From Clostridiales bacterium (GTDB lineage: Bacteria; Bacillota; Clostridia; Oscillospirales; Oscillospiraceae), in assembly GCA_029265975.1 (NCBI GenBank), contig JAJUGN010000005.1, positions 1 through 63,322 on the forward strand: 63,322 bases of DNA, read 5' to 3'. The position numbers and the translations under genes are program-made. The notes under the pieces were generated by a model. That model was not told the origin of the DNA. It ran no database searches and was given only the letters and a program-made list of their open reading frames with translations. How positions within the stretch are numbered: the first letter of the stretch is position 1; each line of letters starts with the position of its first letter. Positions 48,449-56,492 of the stretch are shown piece by piece.

Positions 48449-49420
48449 ATGCTGGAATCTGAAATAATACAGACGCCGTACGGCGTGTTCGCAGGCGTTA
48501 TTTCAAGCGCAAAGTATCCCGACGGCGGGATTAAAGAGCTGAGGCTCAACGAGAAAAATGTGATCATCACCCACGCCGGAGACCTTGTGCCCGCTTACGG
48601 CGAAGAGACGCCCAGAAGAAAGTACAAATCCTCTGTGAGCTTTCACAAAAACGGAATGATAAAGGCTGTGGCGCTGGAGGAGCAGCAGGACATACTGACG
48701 CCGATAGGCGAGTTTCCCGCTGAGCTTGTAACATTTTACGACACGGGTGAGCTGAAGCGCGTGTTTCCGCTTGACGGACAAATCAGCGGCTGCTGGACCG
48801 AGGCAGACGAAAGGGAGCTCAACATACCTTTGAATTTCGACTTCGAATTTGCGGCGTTTTCGGCTATGCTCATAGGAATATGCTTTTACAAAGGCGGCGG
48901 CATAAAGAGCGTAACGCTTTTTCCCGGCGAGGAGATAACGGTAAGCACTCCCGCAGCGGGCAAAATAAAGGCAAGGAGCGGCTTTTCGCTTTTTGAGAGC
49001 GGGAAGCTTAAATCTTTGGAGCCTGCGGCTCCCGTTAATGTCAGAACCCCGATAGGCGCTATTACGGCCTTCGACCCCTCGGCGCTTGGAGTCAACGCGG
49101 ACGAAAATTCCCTCCGATTCGACGAGGACGGCAGAATTACGGCGCTTTCAACCTCCGTGAACGGCATTGCGGTTTCGGTCCGCCGCGGTGAAGCCCGTAT
49201 TTTCAGGCCGGGAGAATTTGTGAACCCGCTCGACGGGGAGTCCAAGATGCTCGTACCTTTAAGGCTTGAGTTCGACTATGAAAATGAGGCCGTCGTTGTT
49301 ATCTCGGCCGACGGGGAAATGAATTCCTTCGGCTTCGGGGAGCAATTTGCGGTTTTCAAGGCTCCTCTTTCGAGCTGCGGAGCTTCGGACTGCTCAAACT
49401 GCAGCTTTTGCGGGCATTGA
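48449..49420 (+). CDS. uncharacterised repeat protein with C-terminal Cys cluster
   Basis: About 323 residues, family not recognised. It is built of beta-rich repeats around T-P-x-G (TPYGVFAG, TPIGEFPAE, TPAAGKIKA, TPIGAITAF), each followed by segments of the type F-x-x-x-G-x-L/I-K. It ends in CGASDCSNCSFCGH, a CX4CX2CX2C pattern that could bind zinc or an Fe-S cluster. No signal peptide or membrane helix. ATG 48449 is chosen; GTG 48440 overlaps the AnfO stop. Co-transcribed with the AnfO-like gene and divergent from nif, so a link to nitrogenase is inferred from context only. Confidence 0.65.
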   Translation: MLESEIIQTPYGVFAGVISSAKYPDGGIKELRLNEKNVIITHAGDLVPAYGEETPRRKYKSSVSFHKNGMIKAVALEEQQDILTPIGEFPAELVTFYDTGELKRVFPLDGQISGCWTEADERELNIPLNFDFEFAAFSAMLIGICFYKGGGIKSVTLFPGEEITVSTPAAGKIKARSGFSLFESGKLKSLEPAAPVNVRTPIGAITAFDPSALGVNADENSLRFDEDGRITALSTSVNGIAVSVRRGEARIFRPGEFVNPLDGESKMLVPLRLEFDYENEAVVVISADGEMNSFGFGEQFAVFKAPLSSCGASDCSNCSFCGH

Positions 49421-49544
49421 AAAATAAACCCCGCGTGATTTGAGTATTATTGTAGCGGGCATCATGGCATGACTTTCCTCGTGTTTAGAGGCGGAAAGCA
49501 GCCTTCGGGCCTTTGACGTGTGACCAGACAGTATCCCGATATCA

Positions 49545-49589
49545 AGCCGCAACAAAAAACGCCATAAGAAACCGCTTCTTATGGCGTTT
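49545..49589 (-). terminator. terminator of J-domain gene
   Basis: Perfect 14-bp stem AAACGCCATAAGAA / TTCTTATGGCGTTT with a 5-nt loop; on the minus strand it is followed by TTTGTTG. The rest of 49421-49666 holds no gene that I can see. Confidence 0.75.
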
Positions 49590-49666
49590 GATCATTTATT
49601 CAGGACTAAAGACAGCTTTCTGGAGCTTCATATATAAAAACCCGCGCTTTTATCGGCGCGCATTTA

Positions 49667-50308
49667 TCAGTTAAAGCAGATTTCGCAGAAGGCAAAGCCC
49701 CTGTCGAAGGCCTGCCCGAGCGTCATAAGGGTGTATTTTGTAACCCCCGAGCAGTTCTCGTCCAAATGTATCCTTCCTCCGCTCACATACACTATCGTGT
49801 TCTCGTCGCGCCCTCTTATCACGCGCTTTGACAGTCCTGGAGCGGCAGAAACTTTAGCCGAAGGCACAAAAGTCGAAGCGGCATCCTGCGCCGCGGACGG
49901 TATAACCCTGCTCCCCAGGTCCCTCATAAGATTGAGGCATACAAGGAAAAATACCGCCATGAGCACAAAAGCCATAAGCCAGAACGTCGCCTTGTTCATC
50001 AGGATGCCGTTTGCTCTCGCAGGGCGCCGGCCCCTCTTATGATGCCCTCCGGTCCTTTTTCCAGGCGGGGCGGGATTGTTCAGCTTCCCCTCCTCCTTGA
50101 GCTTCCTGAGGGCGTCATAGACCCGCCTTTTTTCGGGGTCCTTAAGAATATTGTACGCCTCGTTAAGCTGCCTGGTCTTTATGTCGGCGACTTCCTTCGT
50201 CACATTGTTCAGATCCGGATGAAAAAACTTCACCTGCTGCTTGTAGGCGTTCTTGATTTCTTCGGCGGATGCGGACGGCGGAACGCCAATGATATCGTAA
50301 TAATCCAT
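49667..50308 (-). CDS. J-domain membrane protein
   Basis: A 213-residue protein. Residues 1-66 are a DnaJ J-domain with the essential HPD (FFHPDLNN) and KDPEKRRVYDAL helix; then a basic linker (GKRTGGHHKRGRRPAR), one transmembrane helix (about 106-128), and a C-terminal part with HLDENCSG and CEIC that may bind a metal. J-domains recruit and stimulate DnaK; lacking the Gly/Phe and zinc domains this is a specialised, membrane-tethered co-chaperone. Client unknown. Confidence 0.85.
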   Translation of the reverse strand: MDYYDIIGVPPSASAEEIKNAYKQQVKFFHPDLNNVTKEVADIKTRQLNEAYNILKDPEKRRVYDALRKLKEEGKLNNPAPPGKRTGGHHKRGRRPARANGILMNKATFWLMAFVLMAVFFLVCLNLMRDLGSRVIPSAAQDAASTFVPSAKVSAAPGLSKRVIRGRDENTIVYVSGGRIHLDENCSGVTKYTLMTLGQAFDRGFAFCEICFN

Positions 50309-50486
50309 TGTCTTGAACCTTCGCCCTCCTTCCGCCCTTTTTAGATGATTATATCATACAATAATATTTCGGCATTTTTTCAGAAAAAGTGAATTTTCCT
50401 CCTGATCCGTTATTTTTTTGCCCTTTTTGCAATTATTGCCCTTGTTTTTTTGCCTAATCTGCAGATGATATTCGGGGAGTGTTGCT

Positions 50487-51497
50487 ATGCTTAACCTTAA
50501 CGGATTTCCGGACGCAGTGTATTTTGAAGCCGAGGCGCTTGACTATCCGCTTGGCAGGGAGCTTTATTCAAAATACAGGGCTCTGCCCTGGCATGAAATA
50601 GAGAGCCATAACGCCATCGCCGAGATGCAGAGGAGCGAAAATCGCGAGTTTCCTCGGCTCAAGCGCCATCTTGTAGTAGGCGTGCGAAAAACCCATAAGT
50701 ATGTTCAAAACCATAAGGTTTCCGACTGGCTTGTACCCTACACCTCATCGGGCTGCGCCGCGATGTGCCTTTACTGCTACCTCGTATGCAATTACAATAA
50801 GTGCTCTTACCTCCGCGTGTTCGTAAACCGCGAACAAATGATGGAAACCCTCCTGCGCAGAGCAAAGGCATCGAAAGAGCCGCAGACCTTTGAAATAGGC
50901 AGCAACAGCGATCTTGTGCTCGAAAACGAGATAACCGGCAATCTTCCCTGGACAATAGAGCGCTTTGCCGAGGGCGGAAGGGGCAGCATCACCTTTCCCA
51001 CCAAGTTTTCGGCTGTGGCGCCGCTTCTTAAGCTCAAACACGAGGGACGGACCATCTTCAGGATGAGCCTGAACCCGCCGGAAATAATAAAAAAAGTAGA
51101 GCTAGGCACATCTCCGCTCCCGGAGCGCATAAAAGCTCTCAACGAGATGTGCGAGGCGGGCTACAAGGTGGGAATACTGCTCGCCCCGGTGATAATGCTC
51201 CCCGGCTGGGAGAAAATTTACGGAGAGCTCATCGAAGAAATGGAAGCGGAGCTTTCGGAAAGCGTCAAGAAGCAGGCTTTCATCGAAATAATCTTCATGA
51301 CATACAGCTATGTGCAGAACATTATCAACACGGAAGCCTTCCCCGGAGCAGTTAAGCTTTTCGACAGGGAGCGCATGACGGGCAGGGGGCGCGGCAAATA
51401 CTGCTATAAGGAAACGCTCCGCGTCGAAGGCGAAGCGTTCCTGCGCGAACATATCAAAAGGTCGCTCGGCGGCATGCCGGTTCTTTACGTTGTCTGA
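50487..51497 (+). CDS. splB: spore photoproduct lyase family radical SAM protein
   Basis: A 336-residue radical SAM enzyme. The cluster motif is CAAMCLYCY (CX3CX2C, about residues 90-97) within YTSSGCAAMCLYCYL, the SplB signature. Further Cys in VCNYNKC may include the conserved hydrogen-donor Cys. Downstream segments ITFPTKFSAVAPLL and MSLNPPEIIKKVELGTS are typical. It repairs the thymine dimer formed by UV in spores. GGGGAGTG precedes ATG 50487. The 3' end overlaps the convergent MBL gene by 13 bp. Confidence 0.9.
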   Translation: MLNLNGFPDAVYFEAEALDYPLGRELYSKYRALPWHEIESHNAIAEMQRSENREFPRLKRHLVVGVRKTHKYVQNHKVSDWLVPYTSSGCAAMCLYCYLVCNYNKCSYLRVFVNREQMMETLLRRAKASKEPQTFEIGSNSDLVLENEITGNLPWTIERFAEGGRGSITFPTKFSAVAPLLKLKHEGRTIFRMSLNPPEIIKKVELGTSPLPERIKALNEMCEAGYKVGILLAPVIMLPGWEKIYGELIEEMEAELSESVKKQAFIEIIFMTYSYVQNIINTEAFPGAVKLFDRERMTGRGRGKYCYKETLRVEGEAFLREHIKRSLGGMPVLYVV

Positions 51498-52189
51498 CTT
51501 CCGACTATGAACTTTACCTTGCCGCACTCGTAAAGCTTAGCCGGAATCGGTCTCCCGGTATCCTTGCCCTCCACGGAGCCGGTTTCGAGTATCCTCAGCC
51601 CGTCAAGCAGGTCTTCAAAAATCGCGCTGCCCACGGGATACCTGTCGTGTCCGGGGTAAATTTCGCTGATGCCGTCCTTTATTTTCAGCATCCTGTTTAC
51701 CGAAGCCTCGAAGGCCCGGAAATTCCTGCCGCCGCCGAACATGAAAATTCCGCCGTACTGAAAGGAATCGCCGGAGATTACCAGCCTGTTTGCTTTGTCA
51801 AACAGGGCTATGCTCCCCGGGGTATGCCCGGGTATATGTACGACCTCGAATTTTCTCCCGCCGAGGTCGAACACACCGCCCTCCCAGACCGGGCGGAGCT
51901 TTATTTTGTTTTCCGATTTTTCGTAATAACGGTCGAAATCGGAGGGGTGCATAAAGACCTCCGAAAACTGCCCGCAAGCTCCGATATGGTCCGGATCCGC
52001 ATGTGTGATAACTGCGAAAAGGGGTTTTTTTGTCAGGCTTTCCGCAAGCGCTTTCAGATCTCCTCCGCCGAAGCCGGTATCCACAAGCATTGCCTCGTCG
52101 GTACCCTCGATTAAGTACATAAAGACCCCGCGCTCGTCTATCGCCCAGAAGCCGTCGCCGATTTTACTGATCTTATAGGGTGTGTCCAT
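51485..52189 (-). CDS. MBL-fold metallohydrolase
   Basis: About 234 residues of metallo-beta-lactamase fold. Metal motif THADPDHIG near residues 60-68, then HIPGHTPGS near 120, ISGDSFQYG near 141 and YPGHDRYP near 184. Glyoxalase II-like hydrolases share this pattern; substrate unknown. ATG 52189 is preferred because AAGGAG abuts the upstream ATG 52198. It follows the HD gene with a 16-bp gap, so 51485-56442 on the minus strand may form one operon. Confidence 0.87.
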   Translation of the reverse strand: MDTPYKISKIGDGFWAIDERGVFMYLIEGTDEAMLVDTGFGGGDLKALAESLTKKPLFAVITHADPDHIGACGQFSEVFMHPSDFDRYYEKSENKIKLRPVWEGGVFDLGGRKFEVVHIPGHTPGSIALFDKANRLVISGDSFQYGGIFMFGGGRNFRAFEASVNRMLKIKDGISEIYPGHDRYPVGSAIFEDLLDGLRILETGSVEGKDTGRPIPAKLYECGKVKFIVGSQTT

Positions 52190-52205
52190 TACCGTCATCT
52201 CCTTT

Positions 52206-52865
52206 TTACAGCAGCTGCTGTTCGTTTATGATTAGTTTGAACTGCAGTCCCAACTTTTCCGCCGCCCGGCGGCAGAGCGTCATGCGCTGGAGGAAAATTT
52301 CAAAATAGTCCATTACCGTTCCGTACCTCGGGTCTATGGTAAGCTTCAGCTTAATAAGGGTTTTTTCCTCGTTGATCTTGGTTATGGATTTCTTTACGGA
52401 ATAGTTGACTCTGTCATGTATGTCGAAGGTGGCCACGTCGCTGTTTCTGACGCGGCTGCGCCTCACGTCGGTCTTGTCGGCGAGTATCAGCGCCGCGGCT
52501 ATCGGGTTTACCGATTCCGCCGTTCCCTCGTCGTGGTTTCCTATCGCGGTAACTATGGTCGCTATCTCATCCGCCGGCATTCCCATATTGTCGAGTATGC
52601 GAAATGCCATGACGGCTCCGCTCTGGGCGTGGTCGCAGCGGTTGATGAGGTTGCCGATGTCGTGAAGGTAGCCCGCTATCCATGCGAGCTCGCAGTCGCG
52701 CTCCTCGTATCCCAGCGTTTCGAGTATGTATTTCGCGGTTTCGGCAACCTTTGTGACGTGAGCAAAGCTGTGCTCGGTGTATCCGAGCGCAATAAGGGAT
52801 TCGTCCGCCTTGCGTATATAAGTGTTTATCGCTTCGTTGTGCTTTATATCGTTTGAAGTGATCAT
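52206..52865 (-). CDS. HD-domain phosphohydrolase
   Basis: A 219-residue HD protein. Ligands: His in FAHVTKVAE near 34, HD in AGYLHDIGNL near 67-68, a further His in NRCDHAQSG, and Asp in ILADKTDVRRSR near 128. It probably hydrolyses a phosphate ester or cyclic nucleotide. The ADKTD motif is seen in a clostridial HD group of undefined substrate. Gaps of 10-16 bp to both neighbours suggest co-transcription. Confidence 0.87.
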   Translation of the reverse strand: MITSNDIKHNEAINTYIRKADESLIALGYTEHSFAHVTKVAETAKYILETLGYEERDCELAWIAGYLHDIGNLINRCDHAQSGAVMAFRILDNMGMPADEIATIVTAIGNHDEGTAESVNPIAAALILADKTDVRRSRVRNSDVATFDIHDRVNYSVKKSITKINEEKTLIKLKLTIDPRYGTVMDYFEIFLQRMTLCRRAAEKLGLQFKLIINEQQLL

Positions 52866-52875
52866 GGCTTCTCCC

Positions 52876-54279
52876 TCACCCGCAGATTTCCAGTATGGCC
52901 TGCGTAAATATTTTAGCGCTCTTTATAAGGTCGTCTATCACGGCGAACTCATCCGCTCCGTGCATACGGTTGTCCGTTCCCGGCATCGAGCATCCGAAGG
53001 CGACAGCGCCCTCTATTCCGTGGACATAGGTTCCGCCGCCCGTGGCCGAGCAGTATCCTTTTTTCCCTGTGTAGTCCTCGTAAGCCCTCAATAGGGCCCT
53101 GACGAATCCCGAGTCCGCCGGAGTATGGTGAGGCTCGACGAACTCGTCCGAACCTGTTACCGAAATGCCTCTTTCTTTCAGCGATTTTATAGCGGCTTCC
53201 GCGACGCTTTCCCTCGTTCCGCAGACAGGGAAACGGCAGTCGAACCTTGCTGAGAAGCCCGTAAGCGTATAGTCCATCTGCGACAGATTAAGCGTCAGCT
53301 CGCCCGAAGGCTCGTCCTTCATGGCTATCCCCAGCTCTTTCCCGAGGTAATCCCCGTGCGGGAAAAGCGAATTAAGCGCGCATATCATCGAGAAGCCTTC
53401 GCTTTTCGCAAAAACAAGGTGCGAGAGCAGGAAAAGCATCGCCGTAAGGGCGTTATTTCCCTTCTGGGGCTCGGCCGCGTGGGCGTTTCTGCCCTTTGCT
53501 TTAATTATTACCTGGCTCCCCTTCTCCTCGAACGTGAATTCGGTGCCGGATACCTCGGCTATCATATCTGAAAACTCCTCAAGGAGCTCTATGTCAAGCC
53601 CCTCTACAACCGCGGTTGCCTCATGCGGCACAAGATTTACGGCGTCTCCTCCCCTGACCGACACTATGCGGGGAAGAGCTGCGCTCTCCTCCCATGCGGC
53701 TCCGAAGGCAGGCGCCCAGCGGCCCTTTTCCGTGTTTATCACGGGAAAATCCGCGTCGGGAGTGAAGGTAAACGGCGCCTTCCTTTCACGGCTGAAGTAA
53801 TACTTGAGATCCTCTCCGCCCGTCTCCTCCGATGTGCCGAGAACCAGCCTTGCGTTTTTGGAAAGCGAGGAATTAAGCTCTCTCGCCGCCGCAAGAGCGA
53901 AAAGAGCCGCCACTGCCGGTCCCTTATTGTCCTGCGCTCCCCTGCCGTATATTTTACCGTCCTCGACAAGGCCCTCAAACGGAGGTTTCGTCCAGCCTTC
54001 GCCCTCCGGCACCGTGTCAAGGTGGGCGATTATGCAAAGCTCCGTATCCCTGCCGTTAATGTCGGCGAAGCCGACGTAGTTATCAAGATTTACCGGTGAA
54101 AAACCAAGCTCCGAAGCAATTTTCAGCGCTTCCGAGAGCGCTTTCGAGACTCCTTCTCCGAAGGGCATGCCGGGAAGCGGCTCACTGCGGACGCTTCTTA
54201 TCCTGACGAGCCGCCTCACAGCTTCTGTCATTCTTTCGGCTTTCGCCTCAAAATATGCGTCTATTTTTTCCCTGTACAC
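52876..54279 (-). CDS. M20-family dipeptidase (PepV/Sapep-like)
   Basis: A 467-residue cytoplasmic metallopeptidase. Metal ligands lie in IIAHLDTVPEGEGW (about 83-96), GRGAQDNKGPAVAAL (about 112-126) and GTSEETGGED (about 149-158); a lid domain occupies about 190-370. The pattern is that of PepV and Sapep, which cleave dipeptides and need Zn or Mn. It ends with HGADEFAVIDDLIKSAKIF. Involved in peptide use. Confidence 0.92.
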   Translation of the reverse strand: MYREKIDAYFEAKAERMTEAVRRLVRIRSVRSEPLPGMPFGEGVSKALSEALKIASELGFSPVNLDNYVGFADINGRDTELCIIAHLDTVPEGEGWTKPPFEGLVEDGKIYGRGAQDNKGPAVAALFALAAARELNSSLSKNARLVLGTSEETGGEDLKYYFSRERKAPFTFTPDADFPVINTEKGRWAPAFGAAWEESAALPRIVSVRGGDAVNLVPHEATAVVEGLDIELLEEFSDMIAEVSGTEFTFEEKGSQVIIKAKGRNAHAAEPQKGNNALTAMLFLLSHLVFAKSEGFSMICALNSLFPHGDYLGKELGIAMKDEPSGELTLNLSQMDYTLTGFSARFDCRFPVCGTRESVAEAAIKSLKERGISVTGSDEFVEPHHTPADSGFVRALLRAYEDYTGKKGYCSATGGGTYVHGIEGAVAFGCSMPGTDNRMHGADEFAVIDDLIKSAKIFTQAILEICG

Positions 54280-54294
54280 GGTTATTCCTCCGCA

Positions 54295-56442
54295 TCACAT
54301 TATTCTTTCAAGAGAAATCCTTTTTTTCTCTGCGTCAGCTTCTATAACGCGCACCTTTATTATGTCGCCTATGCTCACGGCGTCCATCGCGCGCTTTACG
54401 AATTTGTTGGACAGCTTGCTTATGTGCACAAGCCCGTCCTGATGAACGCCGATATCGACGAACGCCCCGAAATCCGCGACGTTGCGCACGGTTCCGACAA
54501 GCTCCATCCCCGGCTTAAGGCTGCTTATATCGAGCACGTCGGTCCTGAGCTGCGGTTTCGGAAGCTCATCGCGCGGGTCGCGCCCCGGTTTCAGAAGCTC
54601 CGAAACTATATCCTTAAGCGTAGGCGTGCCGACTCCGACGGCGCTTGCCACGCTTTCCCACCCGAGCTGGGAAACGCGCTCGGCAAGTTCGTCCACTTTT
54701 CTGTTCTTCACGTCCGCCTCCGAGTAATCAACGAGCTTGAGGAGCTTTTTTGCCGCCTCGTAGGACTCCGGGTGCACGGCGGTATTGTCGAGCACCTCGC
54801 TGCTTTCCGGCACTCGGAGGAAGCCTATGCACTGGGTATAGGCCTTTTCGCCTATTCCCTTCACCCTTTTCAGGTCTGAACGCTTTTTGAAACGGGAATT
54901 GCTCACCCGGTATTCATAAATATTCGCCGCCGTTCTGGCGTTTATGCCCGCGATATGCGATAAAAGCGACACGGAAGCGGTGTTCAGATCCGCCCCCACG
55001 CTGCTTACGCAGGACTCGACCACTCCTCCGAGGGATTCCGAAAGCTTCTTGGGGTCCATGTCGTGCTGGTACTGCCCGACGCCTATCGCCTTCGGATCTA
55101 TTTTCACCAGCTCCGCCAGAGGGTCCTGGAGCCTTCTGGCTATTGAAATCGCGCTTCGGAGCGAAACGTCGAATTCCGGAAATTCCTCGCTTGCGAGCTT
55201 TGAAGCCGAATATACCGAGGCTCCCGCCTCGCTCGTCATGATATAGCTCACCTTGCGGCTCTGGCTCTTAATAAGATCGGCAACAAAAATCTCGCTTTCC
55301 TTCGAGGCGGTTCCGTTGCCTATCGATATGATGTCCACCTTGAAGGTATTTATGAGATTCGTGAGTATGCGCCTGGCTTCCTCCGTCTTGTTCTGCGGCG
55401 GCGTGGGGTAGACCACCGATGTTGCCAATACGTCTCCCACGTCGTTAACGACGGCAATCTTGCAGCCCGTGCGGTAAGCGGGGTCAAAGCCCATGACGAC
55501 CCTGCCCCTGACGGGCGGCTGGAGCAGCAGGTTCTTAAGGTTTTCCCTGAAAACGTCTATCGCCTGGTCCTGCGCCTTCTCGGTGACGGCGCCGCGGACC
55601 TCGTTGCTCACCGAGGGCGCGATGAGCCGGTCGTAGGCGTCCTCCGCCGCCATTATCACATGCTTTGCCGCCGGAGCGGAAATGTCGGTCACCATCTGCC
55701 CGTTCAAATATCCTTTAATAAAATCCTCGTCTACCTCTATCCTGACAGAAAGCACTCCCTCCCGCTCGCCGCGGTTTATCGCTAGCATGCGGTGAGACGG
55801 AATTTTTGATATCTGCTCGGAAAAATCGTAGTAGAGCCTGTAAACCGTATCCACATCCGGGTTTTTGGCCTTGGAAACTATCCGACCCGTGTCGAAGGTG
55901 TAATCGCGTATCCATTTTCTGAATTCGGCGGTGTCCGAAACGCGCTCCGCGATAATATCGCGCGCTCCCGCAAGCGCCGCCTCGGCCGTAGACACTCCAA
56001 GCTCTTCGTTAATGAAGCCCTCGGCCGCTTTCTGAATATCCGCTCCTTTTTCCTGAGCAAGAAGGATTTCCGCAAGAGGCGAAAGACCCTGCTCCGCCGC
56101 AACCGAGGCTCTTGTGCGGCGCTTCGGGCGGTAGGGCCTGTAAATGTCGTCAATCTCGGCGACGGACTCCGCTCTGTCGAGGGCGGCTTCTATTTCCGGC
56201 GTCAGCTTGCCCTGCTCCCCGATAAGCCTCCTCACATCCTCCCGTCGCTCCTCGACGGAGCGGAGAGCGGTCAGCCTTTCGCTGAGAGCGCGGAGCTGCT
56301 CGTCGGTGAGGCTTCCGGTCGCTTCCTTGCGGTAGCGCGCTATAAACGGCACGGTGTTGCCCTCGTCTATAAGTCTAACCGCCGCCTCGGTCTGCGAGGG
56401 TTTTATATTAAGTTCCGCCGAAATTCGTTTTATAATGTCCAT
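54295..56442 (-). CDS. tex: Tex family RNA-binding transcription accessory protein
   Basis: A 715-residue Tex/YhgF protein. Order: N-terminal helical domain with VPFIARYRKEATG; YqgF/RNase H-like domain with VMGFDPAYRTGCKIAVV near 320; helix-hairpin-helix segments ARTAANIYEYR and LKRVKGIGEKAYTQC near 500-540; C-terminal S1 domain LVGTVRNVADFGAFVDIG near 640-710. ATG 56442 has AAAGGAT upstream. Tex binds nucleic acid and affects transcription broadly. Full length. Confidence 0.95.
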   Translation of the reverse strand: MDIIKRISAELNIKPSQTEAAVRLIDEGNTVPFIARYRKEATGSLTDEQLRALSERLTALRSVEERREDVRRLIGEQGKLTPEIEAALDRAESVAEIDDIYRPYRPKRRTRASVAAEQGLSPLAEILLAQEKGADIQKAAEGFINEELGVSTAEAALAGARDIIAERVSDTAEFRKWIRDYTFDTGRIVSKAKNPDVDTVYRLYYDFSEQISKIPSHRMLAINRGEREGVLSVRIEVDEDFIKGYLNGQMVTDISAPAAKHVIMAAEDAYDRLIAPSVSNEVRGAVTEKAQDQAIDVFRENLKNLLLQPPVRGRVVMGFDPAYRTGCKIAVVNDVGDVLATSVVYPTPPQNKTEEARRILTNLINTFKVDIISIGNGTASKESEIFVADLIKSQSRKVSYIMTSEAGASVYSASKLASEEFPEFDVSLRSAISIARRLQDPLAELVKIDPKAIGVGQYQHDMDPKKLSESLGGVVESCVSSVGADLNTASVSLLSHIAGINARTAANIYEYRVSNSRFKKRSDLKRVKGIGEKAYTQCIGFLRVPESSEVLDNTAVHPESYEAAKKLLKLVDYSEADVKNRKVDELAERVSQLGWESVASAVGVGTPTLKDIVSELLKPGRDPRDELPKPQLRTDVLDISSLKPGMELVGTVRNVADFGAFVDIGVHQDGLVHISKLSNKFVKRAMDAVSIGDIIKVRVIEADAEKKRISLERIM

Positions 56443-56492
56443 TTGCAGTATCCTTTGCGTCAAGTTTTATAAAATTCAATGAGATATTCCCG

